From DATBLY01 sp963705545 (GTDB lineage Bacteria; Actinomycetota; UBA4738; HRBIN12), in the NCBI GenBank assembly GCA_963705545.1, contig CAVPJX010000001.1, positions 372,001 through 436,000 on the forward strand: a stretch of DNA of 64,000 nt, given 5' to 3'. The notes below the pieces were generated by a model. The model worked only from the letters and a program-made list of their open reading frames with translations. It did no database searches and was not told the DNA's origin. How positions within the stretch are numbered: position 1 is the stretch's first letter; every line of letters starts with the position of its first letter. Shown piece after piece: positions 40,856 through 50,081 of this stretch. The position numbers were made by a program, and so were the translations under genes.

Positions 40856-41752
40856 TCAGGCGCCGTACAGCGCATCGCTCGCGGGGATCGGGACCTGCCC
40901 GCCATGAGCCCGGGTGAGCGCGGCCGCGATCGCTCGGCGCGCGACGACCTCGGCCATGGCGTTCCGGTACTCGGCGGAGGCGCGCACGTCGCCGATCGGG
41001 GCGGAGCCCGCGGCCGCGGCTCGCGCGGCCGCGGCGATCGCGCCGTCGCCGCCATCGGTGCCCACGAGCGTCCGCTCGGCCTCCGCGACCCGCCGGATCG
41101 TCGGGGCGAGCGCAGTGATCGCGAGCCGGGCGTCGGCGATCGATCCGCCGTCGAGCGAGATCGCCGCCGTGACACCGACGACCGCGATCTCCATCTGGCG
41201 CCGGTACTCGAGGCGCACGTACGCCGATCCGGTGCCTGCCGCGGGCGCCGGCAGGTCCACGGCGATCAGCAGCTCGTCGGCGGCGGCCACGGTCGCGCCG
41301 GGGCCGGTCCAGAGCTCGCCGATCGGCATCGTCCGGTCGCCCCCGGGACCGCGGAGCGTCACCGTCGCGCCCAGGCACAGGAGCGGGCCGCCGGTGTCCA
41401 TCGCCGGCGAGGCGTTCATCACGTTGCCGCCGATCGTGCCGTTCGCCCGGGTGGCGTGCGACCCGACGATCGACGACGCGTCCGCCAGGGCCGTGAACCG
41501 CGATCGCACGGCGTCGCTCGCCACGATCGCCTCGTGGGTGACGAGCGCCCCGAGGTGGAGGCCCCCGTCGGCCTCGTCGAGCTGCCGGAGGCCGACGATC
41601 CGGTCGATCGCGACGATCGCGTCCGGCAGCGGTGCCTTCCCCTGGCGGGCGCCGACCACCAGATCGGTGCCGCCCGCCACCGGCCGTGCGCCGGCTCGGA
41701 GGGCGGCGACCGCCTCCTCGATCGTCGAGGCGGAGGTGAACGACCGCGTCAT
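40856..41752 (-). CDS. Molybdenum hydroxylase medium (FAD) subunit
   Basis: 298 residues. FAD motifs ARPVAGGTDLVVGARQGK (AGGT type) and ATRANGTIGGNVMNASPAMD (TIGGN type) are clear, followed by the CO_deh_flav C-terminal domain. It passes electrons from the iron-sulfur subunit to an acceptor. ATG at 41752 overlaps the large-subunit stop as ATGA, showing the large-medium-small gene order and tight coupling. Intact, unlike its large-subunit partner. Confidence 0.94.
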   Translation of the reverse strand: MTRSFTSASTIEEAVAALRAGARPVAGGTDLVVGARQGKAPLPDAIVAIDRIVGLRQLDEADGGLHLGALVTHEAIVASDAVRSRFTALADASSIVGSHATRANGTIGGNVMNASPAMDTGGPLLCLGATVTLRGPGGDRTMPIGELWTGPGATVAAADELLIAVDLPAPAAGTGSAYVRLEYRRQMEIAVVGVTAAISLDGGSIADARLAITALAPTIRRVAEAERTLVGTDGGDGAIAAAARAAAAGSAPIGDVRASAEYRNAMAEVVARRAIAAALTRAHGGQVPIPASDALYGA

Positions 41753-44028
41753 GCCGACGTCTCCCGCGCGGCCGCCCACACCCGCTCGGGCGTCATCGGC
41801 ATCCGTCGCACCTGCGTCCCGAGCACCTTGGCGATCCCGTTGGCGATCGCTGCCGCGGTCGGCACCTGCGGCGGCTCGCCGACCCCTTTCGAACCGCGGG
41901 GACCGGCGTTGGCCGTGGGGATCTGGATCCAGTCCACCTCGATCTCCGGGGCGTCGGCGCAGGTCACGAGCTTGTAGTCCAGCAGGGCCGGGTTGCGCTG
42001 GCGGCCATCGGCGTCGAGCTGGGTGCCCTCGCTGAGGGCGAGCCCGACGCCCATCACGACGCCGCCGGTCACCTGTCCGTCGGCGCCCCGGCGGTTCAGG
42101 ATCATCCCGGAGTCGTGCGCGGCGGCCACCTTCAGCACCCGCACGACGCCGGTGGCCCGGTCGACCTTCACGTGCGCCGCCTGGGTGATCAGCTGCGGCG
42201 CGAGGAACGTCTCGTTGCCCGAGACGTCCGACGCAGCCGCCCGTGTCGCCGACCGGCGCCTCCGGAACCTCGCCGGAGCCCTTCCCGTGGATCGTCCCGG
42301 CGCCGGCGAGATCCGCGATCGTCACCGAGCGATCCGGCGAGCCCTTCACGCGCACCGTCCCCTCGACGAGCTCCAGGTCCTCCCGGTCGACCTCGAGCTC
42401 CGCCGACGCCGCGTCCAGCAGCTGCTCCCGCACGTCGGCGGCGGCGGCGAGGATCGCCCGCCCGCTGTTGAACGTCGTCTGCGAACCGCACGAGCCCATG
42501 TCCCAGTTCGCGGCCGCCGTGTCCTGGTACAGGATCGTGAAGTCCTCGGGGCGCATGCCGAGCTCTTCGGCGACGAACATCGGCATCGCCATCACCGCGC
42601 CGCTGCCGTTCTCCTGCGCGCCGGTCACGATCGTGCCGCTGCCGTCGCCGTTCAGGTGCACGTACGCGCCCGACGGCGCGGGCATCGACGGCCACCAGCC
42701 GACGGCGACGCCGATCGCTTCGTCGTCGGGCAGCTCTCGACCGTAGCCGATCATCTCGACCGCCCGCTCGAGGCGTCTGCTTGATCCCCACCGCGTCGAA
42801 GACCTGGCGGGTCGGACCCTCGGCACCTTCCTCGATCAGCGTGCGGCGCCGGAGCTCGACCGGATCCATGTCGATCGCGCGAGCGACCTCGTCCATGTGC
42901 TGCTCGAGGGCCCAGCAGACCTGCGGGGCCGTCGGCGCGCGCACCGAGCCCGACGGCTGGTTGTTCGTGTAGTTCAGGTACGACTCCACGACGATGTGGT
43001 CGATCACGTAGGGGCCGCAGGCGTGCATCGCGGCCATCTGTCCGAGGAACCCTCCTTCGCCGCAGTACGCGCCCTTGTCGAGGACCAGCTTGGCGCGCCG
43101 CGCGACCAGCCGCCCGTCGCGGGTCACGCCGGTCTCGAACTCCATCACGATGCCCTCGCGGCGCTGCGCGATCGCGACGAACTCCTCGCGTCGGCTGAAC
43201 ACGAGCTTCACCGGGCGCTTCGCGGCACGCGCGAGCGCGGCCACCTGCGCCTCGAAGTGCAGGTCGCACTTCGCCCCGAAGCCGCCGCCCAGCAGGGGCA
43301 CGACGATCCGGACGTTCGCCTCGGGGACCTGCAGCGTCTGCGCGACGCCGGCCCGCGCCGCGTACGGCACCTGCGTCGACGACCAGATCGTCACCTCGTC
43401 ACCGCGCCACTGCGCGACCACGGCCCTCGGCTCGATCGGGACGCCCTGCGAGGCGTCGGACCCGTAGCGACCCTTGACGACGACGTCGGCCTCGGCCATC
43501 GCCGCGTCGGCGTCGCCCTTCACGATCGTGTGGAACGCCATCGTGTTGCCGTCCGCGACGATGTTCTCGTCCTTCTCGTACGTGGCGAGGTCGGGGTGGA
43601 TCAGCGGGGAGCCGGGATCCATCGCCGCGACGAAGTCGCTCACGACGGGCAGCGGCTCGTAGTCGACCTCGATCAGGCGCGCCGCCTCGGCGGCGATCGC
43701 TTCGGTCATCGCGGCCACCCCCGCGACGATCTCGCCCTCGAAACGCACGACGTCCTTCGCGAACAGCGTGCGGTCCTGCACGAGACCGCCGAACCGCACG
43801 TCGGGAAGATCGGCCTGGGTCACCACCGCGACCACCCCGGGGAGCGGCCTCAGCCTTCGACGTGTCGAGGCGGGTGATACGTGCGTGGGGATGGTCCGCG
43901 TAGCGGAACTTCGCGAACGTCTGCCCGGTGAGGGTGAGGTCGGCCGTGTAGCGCCCCGAGCCGGTCACCTTCTCCTTGCCGTCGGCGCGCTGGAAGACGG
44001 CCGGCGAAGCGAGGTCGGTCGAGGCCAA
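41749..44028 (-). pseudogene. Molybdenum hydroxylase large (molybdopterin) subunit, three +1 frameshifts
   Basis: About 758 codons of xanthine dehydrogenase-family large subunit can be followed, but in three frames. A TTG start at 44028 behind AAGGAG begins FQRADGKEKVTGSGRYTADL. An extra base near 43845 shifts frame before LPGVVAVVTQADLPDVRFGG. Another near 42772 falls before LERAVEMIGYGRELPDDEA. A third near 42238 falls before ASDVSGNETFLAPQLITQAA. The three insertions sum to a codon, so the last 140 residues, with the molybdenum-site glutamate in GSKGVGEPP, return to the start frame. GGGFGAKCDLHFEAQVAAL and VRAPTAPQVCWALEQHMDEVA place it outside CO dehydrogenase form I. Recent pseudogene or sequence errors. 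Confidence 0.85.
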
Positions 44029-44145
44029 CGGTGACTCCTTCGTCGAGTTCGGCCGGCACGATCGCCGAACGAGCGTGGCTCGGCACGATATCGGGCGCGG
44101 GTCGTTCGGTCGAGCCGTTCGACGCGTGACCCGTCGTCCGGCCGC

Positions 44146-44151
44146 TATCGT
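44146..44151 (+). promoter_or_regulatory. -10 element of leaderless DUF402 gene
   Basis: TATCGT ends 6 bases before the ATG at 44158, so transcription would start at or next to the start codon. No ribosome binding site is present. Confidence 0.45.
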
Positions 44152-44157
44152 CCGCCC

Positions 44158-44763
44158 ATGGGATGGGGGCCCGGCGAGGCGATCGCGATGCGGGAACGGT
44201 GGGGCGCCTCGATCTTCGAGGCCCGGGCCGCCGTCGTCATGCAGGACGAGCCCACGCAGACGATGCTGTACGTCCCCGCGGGCGTCGTCTGCGCCGTCCC
44301 CGTGGACGAGGCCGGCGCGGAGCTCCGGATCCCCGACCGCCCCTGGCACCTCGAGCTCCGGGAACGGGCTTCCTTCGGCGTCCTCTCGTGGGCCTGGCCC
44401 GACACGCCCTACGCCGTCCTGTTCCTGCAGGAGTCCGACGGCGCCCCGCGCGGGTGGTACGTGAACCTGCAGGCACCGCTCGTGCGGACCCACGTTGGGT
44501 TCGACACCGTGGACCACACGCTCGACGTCGTGATCCCGCCCGACCGCTCGTCGTGGGCGTGGAAGGACGAGGACGAGCTGGCCGACGCGGTTGCGCGGGG
44601 CCTGTTCACCGAGCAGGACGCCGCCTGGTTCCGGCATTGGGGCGAGCGCGGCGTGGAGCACGTCCTGCTCGGGCAGCCGCCCTTCGACCGGGCGTGGGAC
44701 GACTGGCGCCCCGATCCGGCGTGGGGCCGGCCGGAGCTGCCCCACGGCTGGGACGTGACGTGA
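44158..44763 (+). CDS. DUF402 protein
   Basis: 201 residues. The conserved core LQAPLVRTHVGFDTVDHTLDVVI with WAWKDEDELADAVARGLFTEQDA matches DUF402, a fold related to nucleoside di/triphosphate hydrolases (FomD/Ntdp-like). It has the acidic DxxxDxxxD-type metal residues expected. Activity and substrate are not predictable here. Divergent from the molybdenum hydroxylase operon, probably leaderless, convergent with the LLM gene (stops 9 bp apart). Confidence 0.88.
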   Translation: MGWGPGEAIAMRERWGASIFEARAAVVMQDEPTQTMLYVPAGVVCAVPVDEAGAELRIPDRPWHLELRERASFGVLSWAWPDTPYAVLFLQESDGAPRGWYVNLQAPLVRTHVGFDTVDHTLDVVIPPDRSSWAWKDEDELADAVARGLFTEQDAAWFRHWGERGVEHVLLGQPPFDRAWDDWRPDPAWGRPELPHGWDVT

Positions 44764-44772
44764 TGGGCGGGC

Positions 44773-45603
44773 TCAGCCGAGGCCGGGCATCACGTCGACG
44801 ATGAACGTCTCGAGTCTCCCCTGCCCCTCGCTCGGCCACTCCACCACCAGGTAGCGGACACCGCAGCCCGCCATCCATTCGTAGGACCGGCGGACCTCGT
44901 CCCACGGTTCGGAGATCGACAGGCTCGAGGCCCGCAGGATCGACCGGGGGTCGCGGCCGGCCTCCTCGGCCGCCCGGTCCACGATCCCCATCATCGAGCG
45001 CAGCTCTTGGGCGTCGTCGGCCCAGCCGTGCCATGCGTCGGCGTGGCGCCCGGCGATCGGCAGGAGCCGTCGCCGCCCCGTCCCCCCGACCCAGATCGGT
45101 GGGTGAGGCCGCTGGATGGGGCGCGGACGGTACGTCGCGTGCTCGAGACGGACGTACCGGCCCGCGAACGTGACGTCGTCCTGGGTAAAGAGGAGCCGCA
45201 TCGCCTGCACGCCCTCCTCCAGGCGATCCATGCGCTCGCCCGTCGGTGGGAACGCGATCCCGAGCTCGCGGTGTTCCGGCTCGTTCCAGGCCGCTCCGAC
45301 GGCGCACTCCACGCGTCCGCCGGACAGATGGTCCACGGTGACCACCTGAGCCGCGAGCACCGACGGCTGGCGGTGGGTCATGCCGGTCACGAGCGTCCCC
45401 AGCCGGACCCGGCTCGTCTCCCGGGCGAGCCCCGCCAGCACGGTCCACGCCTCGAGCGCCGGCCCCGCCGGGTCGCCGTACAGCGCCTTGAAGTGGTCGA
45501 AGGCCCAGACGCCCTCGAACCCGGCGTCCTCGGCGAGCCTCGCCCGCGAGACGACCTCGTCCCACGAGAGCTGGTGTTGAGCGATATCCAAGCCGAACCG
45601 CAT
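44773..45603 (-). CDS. LLM-class (luciferase-like) F420-dependent oxidoreductase
   Basis: 276 residues. MRFGLDIAQHQLSWDEVVSRARLAEDAGFEGVW, LGTLVTGMTHRQPSVLAAQVVTVDHLSGGRVECAVGAAWNEPEH and PPIWVGGTGRRR are typical of F420-dependent LLM TIM barrels in actinobacteria (TIGR03560-like). Cofactor F420 versus FMN cannot be proven from sequence. Substrate unknown. ATG at 45603, with a -10 at 45643-45648 that overlaps the divergent one. Confidence 0.9.
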   Translation of the reverse strand: MRFGLDIAQHQLSWDEVVSRARLAEDAGFEGVWAFDHFKALYGDPAGPALEAWTVLAGLARETSRVRLGTLVTGMTHRQPSVLAAQVVTVDHLSGGRVECAVGAAWNEPEHRELGIAFPPTGERMDRLEEGVQAMRLLFTQDDVTFAGRYVRLEHATYRPRPIQRPHPPIWVGGTGRRRLLPIAGRHADAWHGWADDAQELRSMMGIVDRAAEEAGRDPRSILRASSLSISEPWDEVRRSYEWMAGCGVRYLVVEWPSEGQGRLETFIVDVMPGLG

Positions 45604-45642
45604 GTCGAGACCATCCTCTCCGTCGGACGTCGGGGTGCAGAG

Positions 45643-45652
45643 AGACTAGGCT
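45643..45652. promoter_or_regulatory. Overlapping divergent -10 elements
   Basis: TAGTCT (minus, 45643-45648) for the LLM gene and TAGGCT (plus, 45647-45652) for the membrane-protein gene share two bases around a CTAG core. No clear -35 is seen on either side. Confidence 0.5.
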
Positions 45653-45679
45653 GCGCGCACCGACCCGAAGGGAACCCAC

Positions 45680-46498
45680 ATGAGTGACGGCCCTGGCGGA
45701 CCAACACCGCCGCCACCACCTCCGCCACCCCCGCCGACGATGGGCGGGCCTGGGGGCGGTATCCCCCCGAAGACGCTCGGCGAGATCCTCTCGGCGGCCT
45801 TCAACGTCTACAAGGCGAACGCGGCCAAGCTCATCGTCATCGTCGCGCTCGTCGTGGTGCCGCTCACGCTCGTCAGCACGCTCCTCACCCAGATCGCGCG
45901 GGATCCCGACACCGAGGGTGGGGTGGTGACCGCCCTGCTCGTGGCCGTGATCACGGTCGCGATCTCGTTGATCATCTGGTCCCTCCTGGAGGCGGCGATC
46001 GTGCGCGCCGCCGCACAGGCGACGCTCGGCGATCCGATCGACGTCGAGGCGAGCTACCGGTGGGGGTTCCGGCGGATCGGGAGCGTGATCCTGGTCTCGG
46101 TCCTGGTCGGCCTGGCAGTGGTGGGCGGCCTGATCCTGCTCGTGATCCCTGGGCTGATCTTCCTGGTGATGCTGTCCGTGTCGATCCCCGCGCTGATCGT
46201 CGAGGGCCGTCGCGGCTCGGACGCCCTCGGGCGCTCCTGGAACCTCGTGAAGGGGAACTTCTGGCACGTCGTGGGCGTGATCATCGTGGCTGGGCTGATC
46301 ACGGGCGCGATCTCGGGCGTCATCGGCGCGATCGGCGGCGACGCGTGGTTCCTGCGGTGGATCTTCTCGTCGATCGGCACGATCGTCACCGCGCCGTTCA
46401 CGGCGCTCGTCGCCGTGCTCCTGTACGTCGACCTCCGGGCGCGCGGCGAGGCGCTGTCCGCGGACAAGCTCCGATCGGAGCTCTCCGCGAGCACCTGA
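45680..46498 (+). CDS. Multi-pass membrane protein, YciC/GPDP-membrane-domain-like
   Basis: 272 residues. The N terminus is poly-proline/glycine (residues 9-28), then LGEILSAAFNVYKANAAKLI leads into about six membrane helices. WNLVKGNFWHVVGVIIV in the middle is typical of the glycerophosphoryl-diester-phosphodiesterase membrane-domain/DUF7544-like superfamily. Function unknown. GAAGGGA precedes the ATG. It ends 8 bp before the cysteine-desulfurase-like gene and is probably cotranscribed. Confidence 0.82.
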   Translation: MSDGPGGPTPPPPPPPPPPTMGGPGGGIPPKTLGEILSAAFNVYKANAAKLIVIVALVVVPLTLVSTLLTQIARDPDTEGGVVTALLVAVITVAISLIIWSLLEAAIVRAAAQATLGDPIDVEASYRWGFRRIGSVILVSVLVGLAVVGGLILLVIPGLIFLVMLSVSIPALIVEGRRGSDALGRSWNLVKGNFWHVVGVIIVAGLITGAISGVIGAIGGDAWFLRWIFSSIGTIVTAPFTALVAVLLYVDLRARGEALSADKLRSELSAST

Positions 46499-46506
46499 TC
46501 CGCCCC

Positions 46507-47763
46507 ATGACGACCCCGCTCGACGTCCGCGCGCTCCGACGCAGGTTCCCGGCGCTCGGCCGCACCGGTGAGGACGGGCGACCCGTGGTCTGGGCGGACG
46601 CGCCCGGAGGCTCGCAGGTCCCCGACACCGTGATCGAGGCGATCGCCCGGCAGCTACGTCGCGGGATCTCGAACACCCACGGGGCGTTCGCGGCGAGCGA
46701 GGAGACGGACGCGACGATCGCGAGCGCGCGGGGGGCGGCGGCGGACCTGACCGGCACCGACCCCGGCGAGGTGGTGTTCGGACCGAACGCGACGACCTTG
46801 CTCCTGCACCTGTCGCGCTCGTTCGGGCGGACGCTCGGCCCCGGTGACGAGATCGTCGTCACGAAGCTCGACCACGACGCGAACGTCCGGCCGTGGGTGC
46901 TGGCCGCGCAGGACGCGGGCGCGACGGTCCGGTGGGTCGACGTCCGCGACGACGACGTGACGCTCGACCTCGATTCCTTCGACGCCGCCCTCACCGGGCG
47001 GACGCGCCTGGTCGCGTTCACGCTCGCCTCGAACGCGGTCGGCACGATCCCGCCGGCCGCCGGGTTGATCCGACGGGCGCACGATGCCGGCGCGCTCGTC
47101 GCCGTCGACGGCGTCCACCTCGCGCAGCATCGGCTCCTGGATCGTGCCGGGCTGGACGCCGACATCCTGGCCTGCTCGCCGTACAAGTTCTTCGGTCCCC
47201 ACCTCGGGGTGCTCGCGGTGCGGCGGGAGCTCCTGGAGACGTGGACCCCGTACAAGCTCCGTCCGGCGCCCGACGTGGCGCCGGAACGATGGGAGACCGG
47301 CACGCAGAACCACGAGGGCCTGGCGGGGACGGAGGCGGCGATCGACTACCTTGCCTCGCTCGGTGACTCGCGAACCGACGAGCCGCCGGCGGCCTCGAGG
47401 CGCGCGCGCCTCGAGGCCGCCTACGCCGCGATCGCCGCGCACGAGCGGGTCCTCGCGGTGCGGTTCCTCGCGGGCCTCGCCTCGCTCCCGCAGGTCCGCC
47501 TCTACGGGATCGCGGACCCGAGCCGTTCCCATGAACGCACGCCGACGTTCGCCGTCCGGGTCGGCGATCAGGAGCCGCTGAAGACGGCCACGGAGCTCGG
47601 ACGTCGCGGGATCTACGTGTGGGACGGGCACTACTACGCGATCACGATCATGGAGCGCCTGGGTCTGCTCGAGACGGGTGGCGCCGTGCGGATCGGGTTC
47701 TGCCACTACCACACGGTCGACGACGTGGATCGCGTGCTATCGGCCCTCGCCGACCTCTCCTAG
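46507..47763 (+). CDS. Cysteine desulfurase-like class V aminotransferase
   Basis: 418 residues. PLP enzyme of the SufS/NifS fold (TIGR01976-like). ISNTHGAFAASEETD, FGPNATTLLLHLSRSF, KLDHDANVRPW and VDGVHLAQHRLLD surround the cofactor. Lys227 in ACSPYKFFGPHLG is the Schiff-base lysine. The loop cysteine of true desulfurases is not evident, so the substrate is uncertain. Start ATG at 46507 follows the preceding stop closely. sqdB follows by 83 bp with its own promoter. Confidence 0.88.
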   Translation: MTTPLDVRALRRRFPALGRTGEDGRPVVWADAPGGSQVPDTVIEAIARQLRRGISNTHGAFAASEETDATIASARGAAADLTGTDPGEVVFGPNATTLLLHLSRSFGRTLGPGDEIVVTKLDHDANVRPWVLAAQDAGATVRWVDVRDDDVTLDLDSFDAALTGRTRLVAFTLASNAVGTIPPAAGLIRRAHDAGALVAVDGVHLAQHRLLDRAGLDADILACSPYKFFGPHLGVLAVRRELLETWTPYKLRPAPDVAPERWETGTQNHEGLAGTEAAIDYLASLGDSRTDEPPAASRRARLEAAYAAIAAHERVLAVRFLAGLASLPQVRLYGIADPSRSHERTPTFAVRVGDQEPLKTATELGRRGIYVWDGHYYAITIMERLGLLETGGAVRIGFCHYHTVDDVDRVLSALADLS

Positions 47764-47804
47764 GCCCGGGGGCAAGGTCTCCGGCGCCCCCGCCACGCCC
47801 CGGG

Positions 47805-47810
47805 TAGGAT
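47805..47810 (+). promoter_or_regulatory. -10 element before sqdB
   Basis: TAGGAT, 36 bases before the sqdB ATG, the same hexamer as that preceding the small gene at 61468. GGAG at about 47835 is the likely ribosome site. Confidence 0.45.
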
Positions 47811-47846
47811 GGCCCGCACCTCCCGAACCGAAGACGGAGCATCGAC

Positions 47847-49022
47847 ATGCGCATCCTGATCCTCGGCGGCGACGGCTACCTCGGTTGGCCGACCGCGATG
47901 CGGTTCTCGAACCGCGGCCACGAGGTCCACGTGGTCGACGACTACCTGCGCCGCCGCGCCCACACCGAGGCGGGCACGGACTCCCTGACCCCGATCGCCG
48001 CCGGGCTGCCCGAACGGGTCGCCGCCTGGAACGACGTCACCGGCCGTGAGATCGCCTTCACCGAAGGCGACCTGTGCGATTGGGAGCTCACGCGCGGGCT
48101 CTTCGCGGAGTTCCGGCCGGACGCCGTCGTGCACTACGGCGAGATGCCCTCGGCGCCGTACTCGATGAAGGACCGCGACCATGCCGTCTTCACCCAGACG
48201 AACAACGTGGTGAACACCCTCAACGTGCTGTGGGCGATCCGCGACGTGGTCCCCGAGTGCCACCTGGTCAAGCTCGGCACGATGGGCGAGTACGGGACGC
48301 CGAACATCGACATCGAGGAGGGATACCTCGAGATCCACCACAACGGACGGTCGGAGTACCTGCCGTTCCCGAAGGTGCCCGGCTCGATGTACCACCTGTC
48401 GAAGGTCCACGACTCCCACAACATCCACTTCGCGTGTCGCGTCTGGGGCGTCCGCGCTACGGATCTGAACCAAGGTGTCGTGTACGGCATCGAGACCGAC
48501 GAGACGCGCCTCGACGACCGGCTGCTCACGCGGTTCGACTACGACGATGTCTTCGGCACCGCACTGAACCGATTCTGCGTCCAGGCCGTGATCGGTCACC
48601 CGCTCACGGTCTACGGTAAAGGCGGGCAGACCCGCGGGTACCTGAACATCGTCGACACGCTCCGCTGCGTGGAACTCGCGGTCACCCACCCCGCGGACCG
48701 GGGCGAGTTCCGCGTGTTCAACCAGTTCACCGAGCAGTTCTCGGTGCTGCAGCTCGCCGAGCACGTGCAGAAGGCCGGCGCGGAGGTCGGCCTCGACGTC
48801 CGCGTCGAGGCGATCGACAACCCACGGTTCGAGGCGGAGGAGCACTACTACAACGCCGCGCACACCAAGCTGCTCGACCTCGGTCTCGAGCCCCACCTGC
48901 TCTCCGACACGCTGATCGAGTCGATGTTCGCTCAGATCGATCGGTTCAAAGGGCGGGTGATCCCCGACCACATCTTGCCGCGCGATCGTTGGCGTCCCGG
49001 CGTGGCCGCGCCGTCCGCCTAG
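47847..49022 (+). CDS. sqdB: UDP-sulfoquinovose synthase-like SDR enzyme
   Basis: 391 residues. Extended short-chain dehydrogenase. The NAD loop is GGDGYLGWPTAMRFSNRGHEV, followed by VVDDYLRRRAH. VVHYGEMPSAPYSMKD, LGTMGEYGTPNIDIEEGYLEI and the catalytic Tyr182-x3-Lys186 in SMYHLSKVHDSHN are specific for SqdB. It makes UDP-sulfoquinovose from UDP-glucose and sulfite, the head-group donor of sulfolipid SQDG. The following glycosyltransferase starts at the very next base, suggesting a lipid or glycan end product. Confidence 0.93.
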   Translation: MRILILGGDGYLGWPTAMRFSNRGHEVHVVDDYLRRRAHTEAGTDSLTPIAAGLPERVAAWNDVTGREIAFTEGDLCDWELTRGLFAEFRPDAVVHYGEMPSAPYSMKDRDHAVFTQTNNVVNTLNVLWAIRDVVPECHLVKLGTMGEYGTPNIDIEEGYLEIHHNGRSEYLPFPKVPGSMYHLSKVHDSHNIHFACRVWGVRATDLNQGVVYGIETDETRLDDRLLTRFDYDDVFGTALNRFCVQAVIGHPLTVYGKGGQTRGYLNIVDTLRCVELAVTHPADRGEFRVFNQFTEQFSVLQLAEHVQKAGAEVGLDVRVEAIDNPRFEAEEHYYNAAHTKLLDLGLEPHLLSDTLIESMFAQIDRFKGRVIPDHILPRDRWRPGVAAPSA

Positions 49023-50069
49023 ATGCTCGGCCTGCGGATCGCCGGCGGGATCGCCGCGTTCGCGCTCTTCGTCTTCCAGGTACGCCGCTACCGCCGGCGC
49101 CAGACCAGCCGGCTGAACCTGATCCTGTCGAGCGGCCTGTGCATCGGCGTGATCCTGCTGGCGATCTCGCCTTCGCTCTTCGACCCGTTGTTCGGCGCGT
49201 TCGATGCGACACCCGGGGACAACCGACGACTGATCTTCTTGCTGATGGTCGCGGTGGTCGTGCTCTTCGCCTTATACCTCCGGCTCCAGTCGGTCGCCGA
49301 CGTCAACGAGCGGAGCATCCGCTTGCTCGTGGAGGCTCTGGGCCGAGAGCGGTTCGACTGGGATCGCGTGGCGACCCTGCCCGAGGGTCCGCGGCTGGTC
49401 ACCGTGTCGCCCGCCTTCAACGAGGCCGAGAACGTGGGCGCCGTCGTGAAGTCGATCCCGCAGATGGTCGAGGGCTACGCCGTCGTCCCCGTCGTCGTCT
49501 CCGACGGCTCCGACGACCGGACCGCGGACGTGGCGCGGCAGGCCGGGGCCTTCGTGGCCGAGCTCCCGATCCGTCGCGGCGGTGGGCTCGCCCTGCGGGT
49601 GGGCTACGAGGTCGCCCTCCGGATGGACGCGGATATCGTCGTCACGCTCGACGCCGACGGCCAGCACCTGCCCGACGAGCTCCCCGTGATGATCGCCCCG
49701 ATCATCGCCGGAGCGGCCGACTACGTGAACGGCTCGCGCCTGCTGGGCGAGTTCGAGAAGGAGAGCACGATCCGTCATATCGGCGTCCACTTCTTCTCGT
49801 GGCTCGTCACGATCCTCACCGGGACGCGCGTCACCGACATCTCGAGTGGGTACCGGGCGGCCCGGGCGGATCTGCTCCGCCAGCTCGTGCTGGAACAGGA
49901 TCAGTTCTGGACGAGCGAGATCCTGATCGAGGCGCTGCGGCATCGTGCCAAGATCGTGGAGGTCCCGGTCACGATCCTCGCCCGCAAGGGCGGCAAGTCC
50001 AAGAAGCCGAAGTCGCTCAAGTACGGCTGGAACTTCTCGAAGGTCATCATCCAGACCTGGCTCCGTTGA
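49023..50069 (+). CDS. DUF2304 - family 2 glycosyltransferase fusion
   Basis: 348 residues. Residues 1-95 hold three hydrophobic helices and a short coiled coil, matching DUF2304. From about 118 a GT2 domain follows: VTVSPAFNEAENVGAVVKSI, VVSDGSDDRTADVA, VVTLDADGQHLPDEL (DxD metal motif), ISSGYRAARADLL. The closest known enzymes transfer sugars to polyprenyl phosphate or lipids. The ATG directly abuts the sqdB stop. It may use UDP-sulfoquinovose, which would be a different enzyme class from the usual SqdX/SqdD (inference). Stop is 12 bp from psuG on the other strand. Confidence 0.88.
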   Translation: MLGLRIAGGIAAFALFVFQVRRYRRRQTSRLNLILSSGLCIGVILLAISPSLFDPLFGAFDATPGDNRRLIFLLMVAVVVLFALYLRLQSVADVNERSIRLLVEALGRERFDWDRVATLPEGPRLVTVSPAFNEAENVGAVVKSIPQMVEGYAVVPVVVSDGSDDRTADVARQAGAFVAELPIRRGGGLALRVGYEVALRMDADIVVTLDADGQHLPDELPVMIAPIIAGAADYVNGSRLLGEFEKESTIRHIGVHFFSWLVTILTGTRVTDISSGYRAARADLLRQLVLEQDQFWTSEILIEALRHRAKIVEVPVTILARKGGKSKKPKSLKYGWNFSKVIIQTWLR

Positions 50070-50081
50070 CCGGGCCGGCCG

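Noticed and set aside
48134..48529. 131-codon minus-strand frame opposite sqdB
   Set aside because: Antisense of conserved sqdB codons with no ribosome site or motif.
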